Source: an uncultured Aquimonas sp.
Lineage (GTDB): Bacteria > Pseudomonadota > Gammaproteobacteria > Xanthomonadales > Xanthomonadaceae
Length of the DNA: 64,000 nucleotides
Assembly (NCBI RefSeq): GCF_937888285.1
Contig: NZ_CALART010000002.1
Location: forward strand, 1 to 64,000
Reading direction: 5' to 3'
Part shown: positions 7,901-16,540 of the stretch, in pieces
Numbering within the stretch: position 1 is the stretch's first letter
Layout: every line of letters begins with the position of its first letter
The notes under the pieces: model-generated
What the model was told of the DNA's origin: nothing
Database searches by the model: none
The model's input: the letters and a program-made list of their open reading frames with translations, nothing else
Program-made: the position numbers and the translations under genes

Positions 7901-9099
7901 GGGCGAAGGCTCAGTCGATGAAGGGTGCGCACGGCGTCGGCAAGCGCCGCCGGACGTTCGATGCCGACGCCGAACAGGGCCTGGTCGACGGCGGCGGGCG
8001 ACAGTGAATGCTGGGCAGCCAGCGCCTGCGCCAGCTCGCGCGCGGGCAGGGCGGCGATCTCGGGCTGGGCCAGCGCCAGCCGTTGCAGCACGCGTTGCCG
8101 CATGGGCTTCAGCAGGGCGCTGCCCTGGCGTCGGCGCAGGGCCAGTTCGGCGGCGGCGCGCAGGTGTTCGCGCAGGGCGCGGCGCGGCGTCGCTACCTCC
8201 GGCTGCAGCGGCCCGAAGCGCTGGCCGCGCATCCACATCCAGGCCAGCAGGGCGAGCAGCAGGGGCAGCAGGATCGGCCAGCCGTGACGGACGATCAGCA
8301 CGTGCAGGGGCGGCAGGTCGGCGGCGTAGACCAGCAGCACCGCGGGCTCGGCCTCGAGCGCCGGCGCGAGCAGCTGCCAGGCCAGCGCCGTATGCGCCGG
8401 CGAGCGCAGTGCGCGGGTGCCGAGGAAATCGAGCTGGCTGCTGAAGGTGATCTGGCCGCCGCCGTGGCGCAGGCGCGCGAATAGCCAGCCGTCGGTCGCA
8501 TTGCCGTACAGCCAGTCGAAGTCCTGTTCCCCGAGGTCGTCGCCGAACTGCAGGCGATGGCTGGCGCACCAGCGGTCGCCGCTCTGCATCTGGCGCAGCG
8601 GATCCAGCAGTTCTTCCAGCGTCGGTAGCTGCGGCGCACTGCCGAGCGCGCGCTTGGCTGCCTTCTGTGCGGCCGGCGGGGCGGTGTACTTCCAGTGGAT
8701 ACAGGTCGGGCTGGTCTGCGTCCAGAAGTCGAAATGTTCGAGCAGCGGCGCACTGCCGCCGTCCGGTGCCGGCATCGCCACCAGCAGCTGGCCGCCGGCT
8801 TCGACCCAGTCCAGCAGTGCTTGCGTGGCCGGCCATGAGAGGCCGCGCAGATCGGCGCTGAGCACCACCAGGCCCGGCTGCGCGGGCAGCGCCTCGGGTC
8901 GGAACTGCGCCTGGGTCTGAACCTCCAGATCGCGCTCGCGCAGCAGCGTCTGCAGCCCGTACAGGGGATTGATGCGCGCCTCGCCGGAGAGCGGCAGGCG
9001 GCGCGTCACCTCCTTGCGCTCGAAGGTGTTCCACCACCACACGCCGAGGCCGACCAGCAGCAGCGCCAGCACGGCGGAGATCAGATGACTGCGGTTCAT
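7897..9099 (-). CDS. DUF4350 domain membrane protein
   Basis: 400 residues from ATG 9099. An N-terminal membrane anchor (about 6-24) precedes a periplasmic alpha/beta region with 'LVVLSADLRGLSW' and 'GGQLLVAMPAP', the glutamine-amidotransferase-like fold of DUF4350. A second membrane helix lies near residue 265-285 (WPILLPLLLALLAWMWM), followed by a cytoplasmic helical tail. The family is nearly always found between DUF4129 and MoxR genes, as here. Both ends overlap neighbours by 4 nt. Molecular function is unknown. Confidence 0.85.
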
Positions 9100-10763
9100 G
9101 CCTGCGCTGCCTTGGGTTCGGCCGCGGTCATTTCGCGCCAGCCCTCCACCAAGGTGCGGAAGTCTGCTTCCGCCGGCAGCCGATCGGCATAGGCGGCGGC
9201 CTGCCACAGCCTGACGATGCGCGGGAACAGTGCGCCAAAGCCCTGCGCACCCAGCCGCCGCGCGCGGCGCAGGCAGTCGGCCTCGGTGCTGCCCGGCGGC
9301 AGGGCTTCACCGGTGCGCTCGACCACGCGCTCGACGCCGCCGGCATACAGCAGGGCGAGCGCTGCGCGCGGCTGGCCCTCGCGCCACAGCGCTTCGGCGG
9401 CGGCCGCGATGTCCGCCGGCAGGGGTTCGGCCGCGGCCTCGACCGCCTCGTGCCTGCTGCGCGGCGCGCGCCGTGGCGCGAGGTCGAAGCCGAACACCGG
9501 CAGCCAGCGTCGGTGGGTCGACACCAGCAGCACCAGCAGGGCGGCGGCGAGCAGCCAGAACACGTTCTCGATCAGCAGCGCGATGACGCGGCCGAAGCCC
9601 TCCAGCCAGTCGAGGCGGAGATTCGGCGCGTCCCGGCGCTTGCGCTCGGTTTCGCGATCGCGCGGCACCCACACGGTCTCGGTGCTGATCGGGTTCAGCT
9701 CGGCCCGCTCATAGACTTCCGCGGCCTGCACCACGAAGGCATCGGTGCCGTCTTGGTGCTGGTGCGCGAAGACCTCGGCGAAGCGATCGCCATTGCCTGA
9801 TTTCATCTGCGGGCTGCCGCCCGGGCCCGCGTGATCGGTGCGCGCCTCGGCCGCGGGCCGGGTGCGCAGGCTGGGCTGCAATGCCGGTTCGGCGGACTCG
9901 GCCTCCTCGGCTTCGCTGTCGGTCGTGCCCTGCGCCAGCGCCGGCCGCGGCTGGGCCAGGGCCAGCGCCAGCAGGGGCACCAGCAGCAGGGCGCCCAGCC
10001 GCGCGCCGGCGGCCAGACGCGCGGCCAGACGGCGGAAGCCGAGCTCGATGTCCCAGGCTTCGATCTGGGTGCGGCGGTTCAGGTACAGGGCGAAGCCGGC
10101 GCCGACATAGAACGGCGCCATCAGGCTGACGCCGGCCCAGTAGATCAGATTCATCAGCAGCTGCGCCCACGGCGGCGGTGCCTCGAACAGGTTCTCCCAC
10201 ACGGCCTGGGCGGCCGGCTGCATGAACTCGATGGGCGTCAGCGTCACCACCAGGCCGATCAGGCCCAGCCCGAGGATGGCCTCCACGTGCACGCACACCA
10301 GCAGGATCAGCGCGGCCGTGCCCGAGGCGTTGCGCGCCAGCGCCTGCCGGCGCGCGCGGCGCAGCGGCCCTTCCACGCCCTCCAGCATGTCCACCGGCAT
10401 CAGCAGCGCGCGCGAGGGTGACAACCGCAGCCATAGCAGCCAGGGCCAGATCGAGCGCGCGAAGCGGAACTGGCCGCGCAGGGTTTCGCGCACGCTGGGC
10501 TGGCTGCCGAACACGCCGCGTGAGATCACGTAGAGCGGCGCGCGCTCGAAGGCGGGCTTCAGCCACCACAGCAGCAGGGCCGGCAGCCACAGCAGGTCGA
10601 GCCACCAGCCGACCGCGTTCAGCACCGCGAACACCGGCAGGGTGGTCGCCAGCCAGCTCAGCCAGATCACCCGCGCATGCCGGCGGGTCAGGGCGAAGCC
10701 GAGCTCCACGGCTTCCCAGCCGGAGCGCGGGCGCAGCACCACCGACAGGTCATCAATCCGCAT
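9096..10763 (-). CDS. DUF4129 domain membrane protein
   Basis: 555 residues from ATG 10763; the frame continues upstream but only over the end of the SpoIIM-like gene. The N-terminal half holds five or six hydrophobic segments. A low-complexity acidic periplasmic linker follows (about 290-360), then another membrane helix near 430-450. The C-terminal DUF4129 domain has 'EALWREGQPRAALALLYAGGVERV'. The C-terminal domain of this family resembles transglutaminase-linked regions in other bacteria. It is translationally coupled to the DUF4350 gene. Confidence 0.85.
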   Translation of the reverse strand: MRIDDLSVVLRPRSGWEAVELGFALTRRHARVIWLSWLATTLPVFAVLNAVGWWLDLLWLPALLLWWLKPAFERAPLYVISRGVFGSQPSVRETLRGQFRFARSIWPWLLWLRLSPSRALLMPVDMLEGVEGPLRRARRQALARNASGTAALILLVCVHVEAILGLGLIGLVVTLTPIEFMQPAAQAVWENLFEAPPPWAQLLMNLIYWAGVSLMAPFYVGAGFALYLNRRTQIEAWDIELGFRRLAARLAAGARLGALLLVPLLALALAQPRPALAQGTTDSEAEEAESAEPALQPSLRTRPAAEARTDHAGPGGSPQMKSGNGDRFAEVFAHQHQDGTDAFVVQAAEVYERAELNPISTETVWVPRDRETERKRRDAPNLRLDWLEGFGRVIALLIENVFWLLAAALLVLLVSTHRRWLPVFGFDLAPRRAPRSRHEAVEAAAEPLPADIAAAAEALWREGQPRAALALLYAGGVERVVERTGEALPPGSTEADCLRRARRLGAQGFGALFPRIVRLWQAAAYADRLPAEADFRTLVEGWREMTAAEPKAAQA

Positions 10764-11763
10764 GCAGGCTCCCGCGGCCGCGCCCGCCGAGCAGCAGCCA
10801 GGCCAGGAACAGCAGCCACAGGCCGATGCCGACGCTGTACTTGATCCAGGCCGGAATCGAGCCGATCGAGGACCAGAAGGCTTCGATGAAGGCCGCCAGC
10901 ACCAGCATGGCGAACACGCCGAGGATGATCCTCGCGCCGGCAATGCCGGTTTCCTTGAAGGCGCGCATGCGGGTGCGCTGGCCCGGCATCAGCAAGGACA
11001 GGCCGAGCTTCAGGCCGGCGCCGCCGGACAGCACGATGCCCAGCAGTTCGGGCGCGGAATGGCCGGCGACGAAGCGCCAGAACGGATCGCCGAAACCGAC
11101 GGCGGTGAGGTGGCCGGCGGCACTGCCGTGGAACACGCCGTTGAACACGAGCGCGAAAGCGGCACCAATGCCCGCCACCAGTCCCATCGCGAAGGTGCGG
11201 AAGCCGATGCTGACGTTGTTGAGGACGTAGAAACCGAACATGTAGAGGTCGGACCCGCTGTCGCGGCCCAGCCGGTTGTGCTTGGCGGCGGGGTCGTACA
11301 TCGCCTCCATCTCGGCGACCTGTTGCGGGCCCATGATCAGCTGCGACAGCTCCGGCCGGTACTGCAGCAGCACGAGGCAAATGAGGAAGGGCAGGAAGTA
11401 CAGCGCCGCCGCGGCCAGCATGACCCCACGCTCGGCGCGCACGCGCTGTGGGAACTCGCGGGCGAAGAAATCGATGATGCGGCTGAAGCGCGCGCGCGGC
11501 GGCCGGTACAGCTGCAGGTGGCCACGTTCGGCAAGGCTGCGCAGGCGCTCGATCAGGGCCTGTCCATAGCCGCGGCGCTCGGCCAGCGCAAGCTGCTGGC
11601 ACAGGCGTCGATAGGCGACCGGGAAGTCGATGTCCGGCAGCGGTGGCAGCTCCGGCGTCAGCGGCGGCGGCGTGCCCTTGGCGCGTCGCGTCGGGCCGTC
11701 CAGCCAGGCGCCAAGGCGCTGCCATTCCTCGGCGTGACGCGCCTCGAACTGGGCCTGCTTCAT
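10753..11763 (-). CDS. SpoIIM-like (stage II sporulation protein M family) membrane protein
   Basis: 336 residues, ATG 11763 overlapping the RDD gene stop. The N-terminal ~100 residues are soluble. Then come several membrane helices with the SpoIIM-type block 'YVLNNVSIGFRTFAMG' and 'FNGVFHGSAAGHL' and a C-terminal pair of helices. In Bacillus SpoIIM belongs to the engulfment complex. In non-sporulating proteobacteria its relatives sit in MoxR/DUF58 operons with unknown function, so the sporulation name is only a family label. Its 3' end overlaps the DUF4129 gene by 11 nt. Confidence 0.87.
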   Translation of the reverse strand: MKQAQFEARHAEEWQRLGAWLDGPTRRAKGTPPPLTPELPPLPDIDFPVAYRRLCQQLALAERRGYGQALIERLRSLAERGHLQLYRPPRARFSRIIDFFAREFPQRVRAERGVMLAAAALYFLPFLICLVLLQYRPELSQLIMGPQQVAEMEAMYDPAAKHNRLGRDSGSDLYMFGFYVLNNVSIGFRTFAMGLVAGIGAAFALVFNGVFHGSAAGHLTAVGFGDPFWRFVAGHSAPELLGIVLSGGAGLKLGLSLLMPGQRTRMRAFKETGIAGARIILGVFAMLVLAAFIEAFWSSIGSIPAWIKYSVGIGLWLLFLAWLLLGGRGRGSLHAD

Positions 11764-12464
11764 GCGCGGGCCCCGCTCTGGCCGGTCAGGCTGGCCGCCA
11801 TGCCGAGCGTGCGCATGAGCCCGGCCTCGCCACTGGCGCCGGTGGCCGCCTGCAGCACGCCGGCCAGCTCGATCTGGCGTTCCTGGCTGAGCTGGCCGTG
11901 GCGCTCGGCGAATTCCAGCAGCGACTCGCGCTCGCTGCGCTGCAGGGGCGGTGGGTCGACCGGCAGCACGCCGAGCGGCGCCAGCAGGCGCGGGGGCGGC
12001 GGCACGTGCACCACCAGGGTGCCGGCGGCGAGGTCGCCCAGGCGCCGGCTGCGGCTGTCCAGCAGGGTGCTGACCACGCCAACGGCGTAGGCGAAGGGCA
12101 GCATGTCGAAGGTGCGCAGCAGGTTGCGGGTAGCGGAGGCGACCCAGCCCACCGGCGTGCCGTCGGCGTGGACCACGCGCAGGCCCATTGCCTTCTTGCC
12201 CGGCGTCTGGCCGTGCCAGAACAGCTCGAACAGCACGGGATAGAGCCACAGCAGGGCGAACATGCCGACCATGTAGACGCCCTGTCCGGCCTTACCGATG
12301 AAGGCGAGCCCGATCGCAAGTACCCAAAGCACGACGATGCGGATGAAGAGGTCGAGCAGCCAGGCGACCGCGCGTGGCGCCATGCCGGCGGGCAGCAGGT
12401 AGAGGCGGATGCCTTCGGGGGTTTCGACTTCGACGCGGGTATCGAGCAGGGTGGCTGCGCTCAT
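11760..12464 (-). CDS. RDD-family membrane protein, first gene of the MoxR operon
   Basis: 234 residues from ATG 12464; a GTG at 12476 in frame is the alternative. The RDD pattern is visible: an Arg near residue 30 (APRAVAWLLDLFIRI), Asp residues in the first helix, a second helix pair ('YPVLFELFWHGQTPGKKAMGLRVV') and the third segment with 'DSRSRRLGDLAAGTLVV'. The C-terminal ~70 residues are a soluble extension. RDD proteins are small integral membrane proteins, some linked to ion transport. As the promoter-proximal gene it heads six coupled genes read leftward to 5583. Confidence 0.88.
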   Translation of the reverse strand: MSAATLLDTRVEVETPEGIRLYLLPAGMAPRAVAWLLDLFIRIVVLWVLAIGLAFIGKAGQGVYMVGMFALLWLYPVLFELFWHGQTPGKKAMGLRVVHADGTPVGWVASATRNLLRTFDMLPFAYAVGVVSTLLDSRSRRLGDLAAGTLVVHVPPPPRLLAPLGVLPVDPPPLQRSERESLLEFAERHGQLSQERQIELAGVLQAATGASGEAGLMRTLGMAASLTGQSGARA

Positions 12465-12615
12465 GCAGGCGGCCACCGGCGATCGGTCAGGCGGCCCCGT
12501 ACGGCCGGCAAGCAGTTCATCGACACCCCAAAGTTTCCCCGCAAGAAGTCATGCCGCCAGGCCCGGAACGTGAGCACACGGCGTGCGGGCACTGTAGCCA
12601 GCAAGCCCGCAAAAG

Positions 12616-12664
12616 CAAGCCCCGCCGCGCAGGACCCTCAGGGTCACTGCAGCCGGCGGGGCCG
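12616..12664 (-). terminator. Rho-independent terminator after the glycine-zipper gene
   Basis: On the minus strand CCCCGCCG...CGGCGGGG (12655-12662 with 12621-12628) encloses a second hairpin GACCCT-C-AGGGTC (12634-12646). It is followed by CTTGCTTTTGC. It lies 42 nt beyond the stop at 12706. Confidence 0.72.
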
Positions 12665-12705
12665 GGCAGGGCGTGGCGCCGAAGCGGGCGCGCGCGGGTT
12701 GCGGA

Positions 12706-13140
12706 CTACAGCAGGCGCGCCCGGCGATTGCTCACGCGCACGTAGCTGCCCTCGCGGATGCCGTCCAGATCGGGCTGATTGACGATGATGCGGCGGCCGT
12801 CATCCATCAGCACGTACAGCTCGTAGCGGGCGGCCGAAGCGCGGTCCTTCTCCAGTTCGTTGCCGACCACGCCGCCAGCGATGGCGCCAGCGACCGTGGC
12901 CGCGGTGCGGCCGGAGCCACCGCCGACCTGGTTGCCAAGCACGCCGCCGACGATGCCGCCGAGCACGGCGCCGCCGCCGCTGGACTGGCGCTCGCCGTAG
13001 ACACGATCGATGCGCTCGACGCGGCCGCAGTCGTAGCAGCGGGCATAGCCGTCGTTCGGGCCGTAGCCGCGGTAGGAGGGGCTGGCGCAGGCTGCCAGCA
13101 GCAGGATCAGCGCGGTGGAGAACAGCAGACGAATATTCAT
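12706..13140 (-). CDS. Glycine-zipper outer-membrane lipoprotein
   Basis: 144 residues from ATG 13140, preceded by GAGG. The signal peptide ends in the lipobox LLAAC (Cys about residue 18). A glycine-rich segment 'GGGAVLGGIVGGVLGNQVGGG' and 'AGAIAGGVVGNELE' forms the glycine-zipper 2TM domain of the Rickettsia 17-kDa antigen/SlyB type. The C-terminal part has 'RYELYVLMDDGRRIIVNQ' and 'GSYVRVSN', the usual beta extension of this family. Such lipoproteins sit in the outer membrane and affect envelope integrity. It is monocistronic, with its own terminator. Confidence 0.88.
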   Translation of the reverse strand: MNIRLLFSTALILLLAACASPSYRGYGPNDGYARCYDCGRVERIDRVYGERQSSGGGAVLGGIVGGVLGNQVGGGSGRTAATVAGAIAGGVVGNELEKDRASAARYELYVLMDDGRRIIVNQPDLDGIREGSYVRVSNRRARLL

Positions 13141-13334
13141 GGCAGACCTCGCACATCCGGGAATGGGTCGACCCTTCACTGGGGTCGTGGGTTCGAAGGT
13201 GCCTCTACCAGTCTGAACGCGGGCGGAGCCAGTCAGCCCGCGGTTCAGCGCGCGTGTGGGCCTGTCCAGTGCATGTGAAGATGCCTCGCGTCGCTCGATG
13301 TACCCGGAGCCAAGGCAGAGTGGAAGCCGGGCAA

Positions 13335-13745
13335 CTAGCCGCGACCGAAGTCGCGATGACAGCTGTCGCAGCTGTTGTGCACGGCGGTCAGCGCGTTCTT
13401 GCGTTCTCCGCAGCTCGCTTCGGCGGGCAGGGCGAGCGCGGCGTCAAGGCGGTCGCGCATCTGCTGGGCGTGCCGCCCGAATAGCTCGGGCTCGAAGCCC
13501 TGCGCGGCGAACAGGGGTTCGACGTCGTCGGCCATGCCGCGCATCACCAGCAGCTGGCGCGTCCCTTCCGACTCGCCGCAACCGCCTTCGACCACGCGTC
13601 TCGCCTCGCCCAGCTGGTACTTGAGCGTCACCATCGCCGCGGCGTGCGGGCGCGCGCCCTTCCTGATGTTGCCAAGGTTGAGGAAGGTGGCGGTGAGCAT
13701 TGCGCCGGCGAGCAGGCCGACAATGAGCGACAGCAGGATCTTCAT
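13335..13745 (-). CDS. Membrane-anchored class II (c'-like) cytochrome c
   Basis: 136 residues from ATG 13745. An N-terminal hydrophobic segment (2-22) is a signal peptide or anchor. The rest is helical and ends in 'NSCDSCHRDFGRG': the CxxCH haem-binding motif at the extreme C-terminus followed by an aromatic-basic end, as in cytochrome c'/c-556 four-helix bundles. The length also fits. It is exported to the periplasm, where haem is attached. The electron-transfer partner is unknown and no redox enzyme is adjacent. Confidence 0.8.
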   Translation of the reverse strand: MKILLSLIVGLLAGAMLTATFLNLGNIRKGARPHAAAMVTLKYQLGEARRVVEGGCGESEGTRQLLVMRGMADDVEPLFAAQGFEPELFGRHAQQMRDRLDAALALPAEASCGERKNALTAVHNSCDSCHRDFGRG

Positions 13746-13845
13746 GGGGCAGGCGTCGTTCTCGAGGGCGCGCAGGATAGCGGAGGCGGCGCAGTCTGCC
13801 GGTGAGGAGGTCAAGCGGCCTGTGGGGCCGGCCTGGTCCCGTGGG

Positions 13846-14472
13846 TCAGGCCGCTGGGGTCAACGTCTCCGCAAGGCCCAAGGGGCGGCCTTCGTTGTCC
13901 TCGATGAAGGCCAGCCACTCTTCGCGGCCATCTGCATGCCGGTGCACACAATGCGGCGCGCTCAGCGGCGTGGCGCCTCGCGCAAGCAGCGCGTCGTAGT
14001 GCGCGTGCAGCCGCTCGACGCGAAAGTAGAGCAAGGATTCGCCGCTGCTGGGCGTCTGGCTGAGCATCAGCCGCACGCCGCCACAGTCGAAGAAGGCCAG
14101 GGTGCCGAAGGTGAACAGGTGCGACAGACCGAGCACATCGCGATACCAGAGCTCGGCGGCGCGAATGTCGGTCACGCCGCGGGCAATCTGTGCCAGGGCG
14201 CCAAAGCCTGACTTGGTCATGTCGAAAGATCCCATCGAAGTTGTGGCCTGCGCCCCCCCGCGCCGCACGCCGCGCCACAGCCGGAGCTGATGGCGGTCGC
14301 GCAGTGCAAGCTTCTGCAGCGCGTTGCTGACATGGAACTTCACCGCGTCGATACCCACGCCGAGGCGGCGGGCGATGGCTGGATTGCTGAGACCATGGCG
14401 CACGCCGTCGACCACGCGCCATTCGGCCGGAGTGAGCAGGTCTGGATGGAGGGGACGTCCACGCCTTCGCAT
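13846..14472 (-). CDS. LuxR-type HTH fused to a VOC (glyoxalase-like) domain
   Basis: 208 residues from ATG 14472; a GTG at 14514 would add 14. Residues 13-62 are a LuxR/GerE helix-turn-helix: 'LTPAEWRVVDGVRHGLSNPAIARRLGVGIDAVKFHVSNALQKL'. A short linker follows. Residues about 90-205 are a VOC domain: 'DIRAAELWYRDVLGLSHLF', 'VRLMLSQTP', 'YFRVERLHAHYDALLARG' and 'EEWLAFIEDNEGRPLGLAE'. The architecture suggests a regulator whose VOC domain senses a small molecule. There is no frameshift, so the fusion is real. The gene is divergent from tcdA, with 219 nt between the starts. Confidence 0.85.
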   Translation of the reverse strand: MRRRGRPLHPDLLTPAEWRVVDGVRHGLSNPAIARRLGVGIDAVKFHVSNALQKLALRDRHQLRLWRGVRRGGAQATTSMGSFDMTKSGFGALAQIARGVTDIRAAELWYRDVLGLSHLFTFGTLAFFDCGGVRLMLSQTPSSGESLLYFRVERLHAHYDALLARGATPLSAPHCVHRHADGREEWLAFIEDNEGRPLGLAETLTPAA

Positions 14473-14691
14473 AACTTCCGGGTCTCCCGCAGCGCCTTGA
14501 GCATTCCGGGTCACGCCCCCGTCAGCGACCGAAGGGCAATCGCCGTCGTGTTCCGCAACATAGCGCGAAGCACCCGCGAATTTCCCTACCCGGCGCCGTC
14601 CGGACGGTCCATGCGGCTGTCACCGGCAGCGCCCTCGCACTACACTCCCGCGCCGCCCTGAATCGGGCACCGGAACCCCCAGCCCCTGCAC

Positions 14692-15498
14692 ATGAACACC
14701 AGCGCCGAACGCAGCCGCTTCTCCGGCATCGATCGCCTGTACGGCGCGGGCAGCGTGGAGCGACTGGCGCGTGCGCACGTCTGCATCGTCGGCGTCGGCG
14801 GAGTGGGCTCGTGGGCGGCCGAGGCGCTGGCGCGCAGCGGGGTGGGCCGGCTCACCCTGATCGATGCCGACGACATCTGCCTCAGCAACGTCAACCGCCA
14901 GCTGCATGCGCTCGACGGCGAGTTCGGCAGGCTGAAGGTCGAGGTGCTGGCCGAGCGTCTGCAGCGGATCAATCCGGACATCCAAGTGGAACCCGTTGCC
15001 CGCTTCCTGACGCCGTCGACGCTGGATCCGCTGCTGCTGCAGGGCTACGACGCGGTGCTCGACGCCTGCGACGCGTTCCGGGTGAAAGTGGAGATGATCG
15101 CCTTCTGCCGGCGCCGCAAGATTCCGATCGTGGTCAGCGGCTCGGCGGGCGGGCGTGCCGATCCGACCCTGATCGAAGTGCGCGATCTCTCGCGCACCGA
15201 GCACGACGCGCTGCTTGCGCTGGTGCGCAAGAAGCTGCGCGCCGAGTTCAATTTTCCCAAGAACCGAGACCGCTACTTCGGGGTATCGGCGGTGTTCTCG
15301 CGCGAGAACGTGCGCTACCCACAGGCCGACGGCAGCGTCTGCGGACTGCGCCCCGAGGGTGGCGACAGCCTGGGGCTCGACTGCGGCGGCGGTGGGCTGG
15401 GTGCGGCCACCCATGTCACCGCGAGCTTTGCGTTCGCGGCGGTGGGCAAGCTGCTGGAGAAGCTGCTGCAAAGGTCCACCGGCACGACGCGCGCTTGA
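14692..15498 (+). CDS. tcdA: tRNA threonylcarbamoyladenosine dehydratase TcdA
   Basis: 268 residues. An E1-like ThiF/MoeB fold with the nucleotide-binding 'IVGVGGVGSWAAEALARSGVGRLTLIDAD', 'CLSNVNRQ' and 'DACDAFRVK', and the TcdA-specific 'RDRYFGVSAVFSRE' and 'GSAGGRADPT'. TcdA uses ATP to cyclise t6A37 of ANN-decoding tRNAs to ct6A. Length matches the family (about 268 in E. coli). No sulfur-transfer partner (csdA/csdE) lies next to it. Confidence 0.93.
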   Translation: MNTSAERSRFSGIDRLYGAGSVERLARAHVCIVGVGGVGSWAAEALARSGVGRLTLIDADDICLSNVNRQLHALDGEFGRLKVEVLAERLQRINPDIQVEPVARFLTPSTLDPLLLQGYDAVLDACDAFRVKVEMIAFCRRRKIPIVVSGSAGGRADPTLIEVRDLSRTEHDALLALVRKKLRAEFNFPKNRDRYFGVSAVFSRENVRYPQADGSVCGLRPEGGDSLGLDCGGGGLGAATHVTASFAFAAVGKLLEKLLQRSTGTTRA

Positions 15499-15637
15499 TC
15501 AAAACGGCTGCGGATTTGCGAATGAGCAAGGCAGGCCGGCGCGTCGACGATGTCGCCGAGCCGTGTCCGCGCCGGAGCGCGTGCTACCGAGGTCGCTGCG
15601 GTTCCGGTGTGTCCCTTGAGTTCAATGGAGAGTACCC

Positions 15638-15859
15638 ATGATTCGCAATTCCCTGCTCACCGCTGCTCTGGTCGGCCTCGTTGCCTTCGCCTCGGCCGCC
15701 CCGACCACTGCCCACGCCTACATCGGCACGGGTGACACCACGACGATCTGCATGCCTTTCAGCCCGGGCTGGATGCAGTGCACGGAGTACGGCGAGAACT
15801 TTGAAGTCATCCGCCAGTACATGATTCGCGACAGCTCTGGCGTCGGCTACATCTTCTGA
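15638..15859 (+). CDS. Small secreted protein, 73 aa
   Basis: ATG 15638 has GGAGAG 7 nt upstream. A clear signal peptide (1-27, ending AHA) leaves about 46 residues, 'YIGTGDTTTICMPFSPGWMQCTEYGENFE...', with two Cys that could form one disulfide. No homologue is recognised. The good SD, signal peptide and trailing hairpin support a real gene. It is probably periplasmic or secreted. Confidence 0.68.
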   Translation: MIRNSLLTAALVGLVAFASAAPTTAHAYIGTGDTTTICMPFSPGWMQCTEYGENFEVIRQYMIRDSSGVGYIF

Positions 15860-15917
15860 TCGGGTTCCATGCCACCGCGGCGCGCTGAGGCATGAGGCGC
15901 TGCGAATCGGGGCAGCG

Positions 15918-15946
15918 GCGAGGCTGGATCACGGGTCCAGCCTCGC
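15918..15946. terminator. Perfect 11-bp hairpin between convergent genes
   Basis: GCGAGGCTGGA (15918-15928) pairs perfectly with TCCAGCCTCGC (15936-15946) across a 7-nt loop. It sits between the small secreted protein and gluconokinase, which converge. There is no T tract, so it may act in both directions or with Rho. Confidence 0.6.
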
Positions 15947-16036
15947 CCTGCGCTGGTATCGCTCCGCCATCATGCGGTGCGGAGTTCTCGGAACAGGATC
16001 GATTGCCGGGTTTGCACGGTTCACCGTCGGCCTCGC

Positions 16037-16540
16037 TCAGGCGCTGATGTCGATCAAGGCCTGCAGCAGCAGCTCGCGCGGTGCCATACGTGCATCCAGA
16101 CGGCTGACGTCGGTTTCACCCAGCGGCCATTCCAGGGTCTCGAACTGGCTGTCGACCAGGCTGGCCGGCATGAAGTGGCCGCTGCGCTGCTGCAGGCGTT
16201 GGCGCGCGCCGTCGGGGTTGATCTCCAGCAGAAGGAAGCGTGTCTGCCAGCCCAATGCGCGCAGCCGCGCGCGATGCGCGCGGCGCAGCGCGCTACAGGC
16301 CAGCACGCAGTCGCTGCCGCGCGCGCGCAGGGCGCTGCAGATCGAGGCCAGCCAGGGTTCGCGCATGGCGTCGGTCAGGGGCTGCCCGGCCGCCATCTGC
16401 GCCCGGTTCGCTTCGTTGTGGAAGTCGTCCGCTTCCAGCATCGGCCAGCCGAGTCGCTTCGACAGGGCCTGCGCCAGCGTGCTCTTGCCGCAGCCGCTGA
16501 CGCCCATGCAGACGACCAGACGGGGTGCGCTCGTGCTCAT
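16037..16540 (-). CDS. gntK: Gluconokinase
   Basis: 167 residues, the usual size. It has a P-loop 'MGVSGCGKST', then 'EADDFHNEANRAQMAAGQPLTDAMREPWL' and 'ACSALRRAHRARLR', with 'HFMPASLVDSQFETLEWP' near the C-terminus, all diagnostic of thermoresistant-type gluconokinases. It phosphorylates gluconate to 6-phosphogluconate for the Entner-Doudoroff or pentose phosphate pathway. The start overlaps the GH94 stop by 4 nt (ATGA), so it is made together with the phosphorylase, whose likely product is gluconate. Confidence 0.94.
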   Translation of the reverse strand: MSTSAPRLVVCMGVSGCGKSTLAQALSKRLGWPMLEADDFHNEANRAQMAAGQPLTDAMREPWLASICSALRARGSDCVLACSALRRAHRARLRALGWQTRFLLLEINPDGARQRLQQRSGHFMPASLVDSQFETLEWPLGETDVSRLDARMAPRELLLQALIDISA

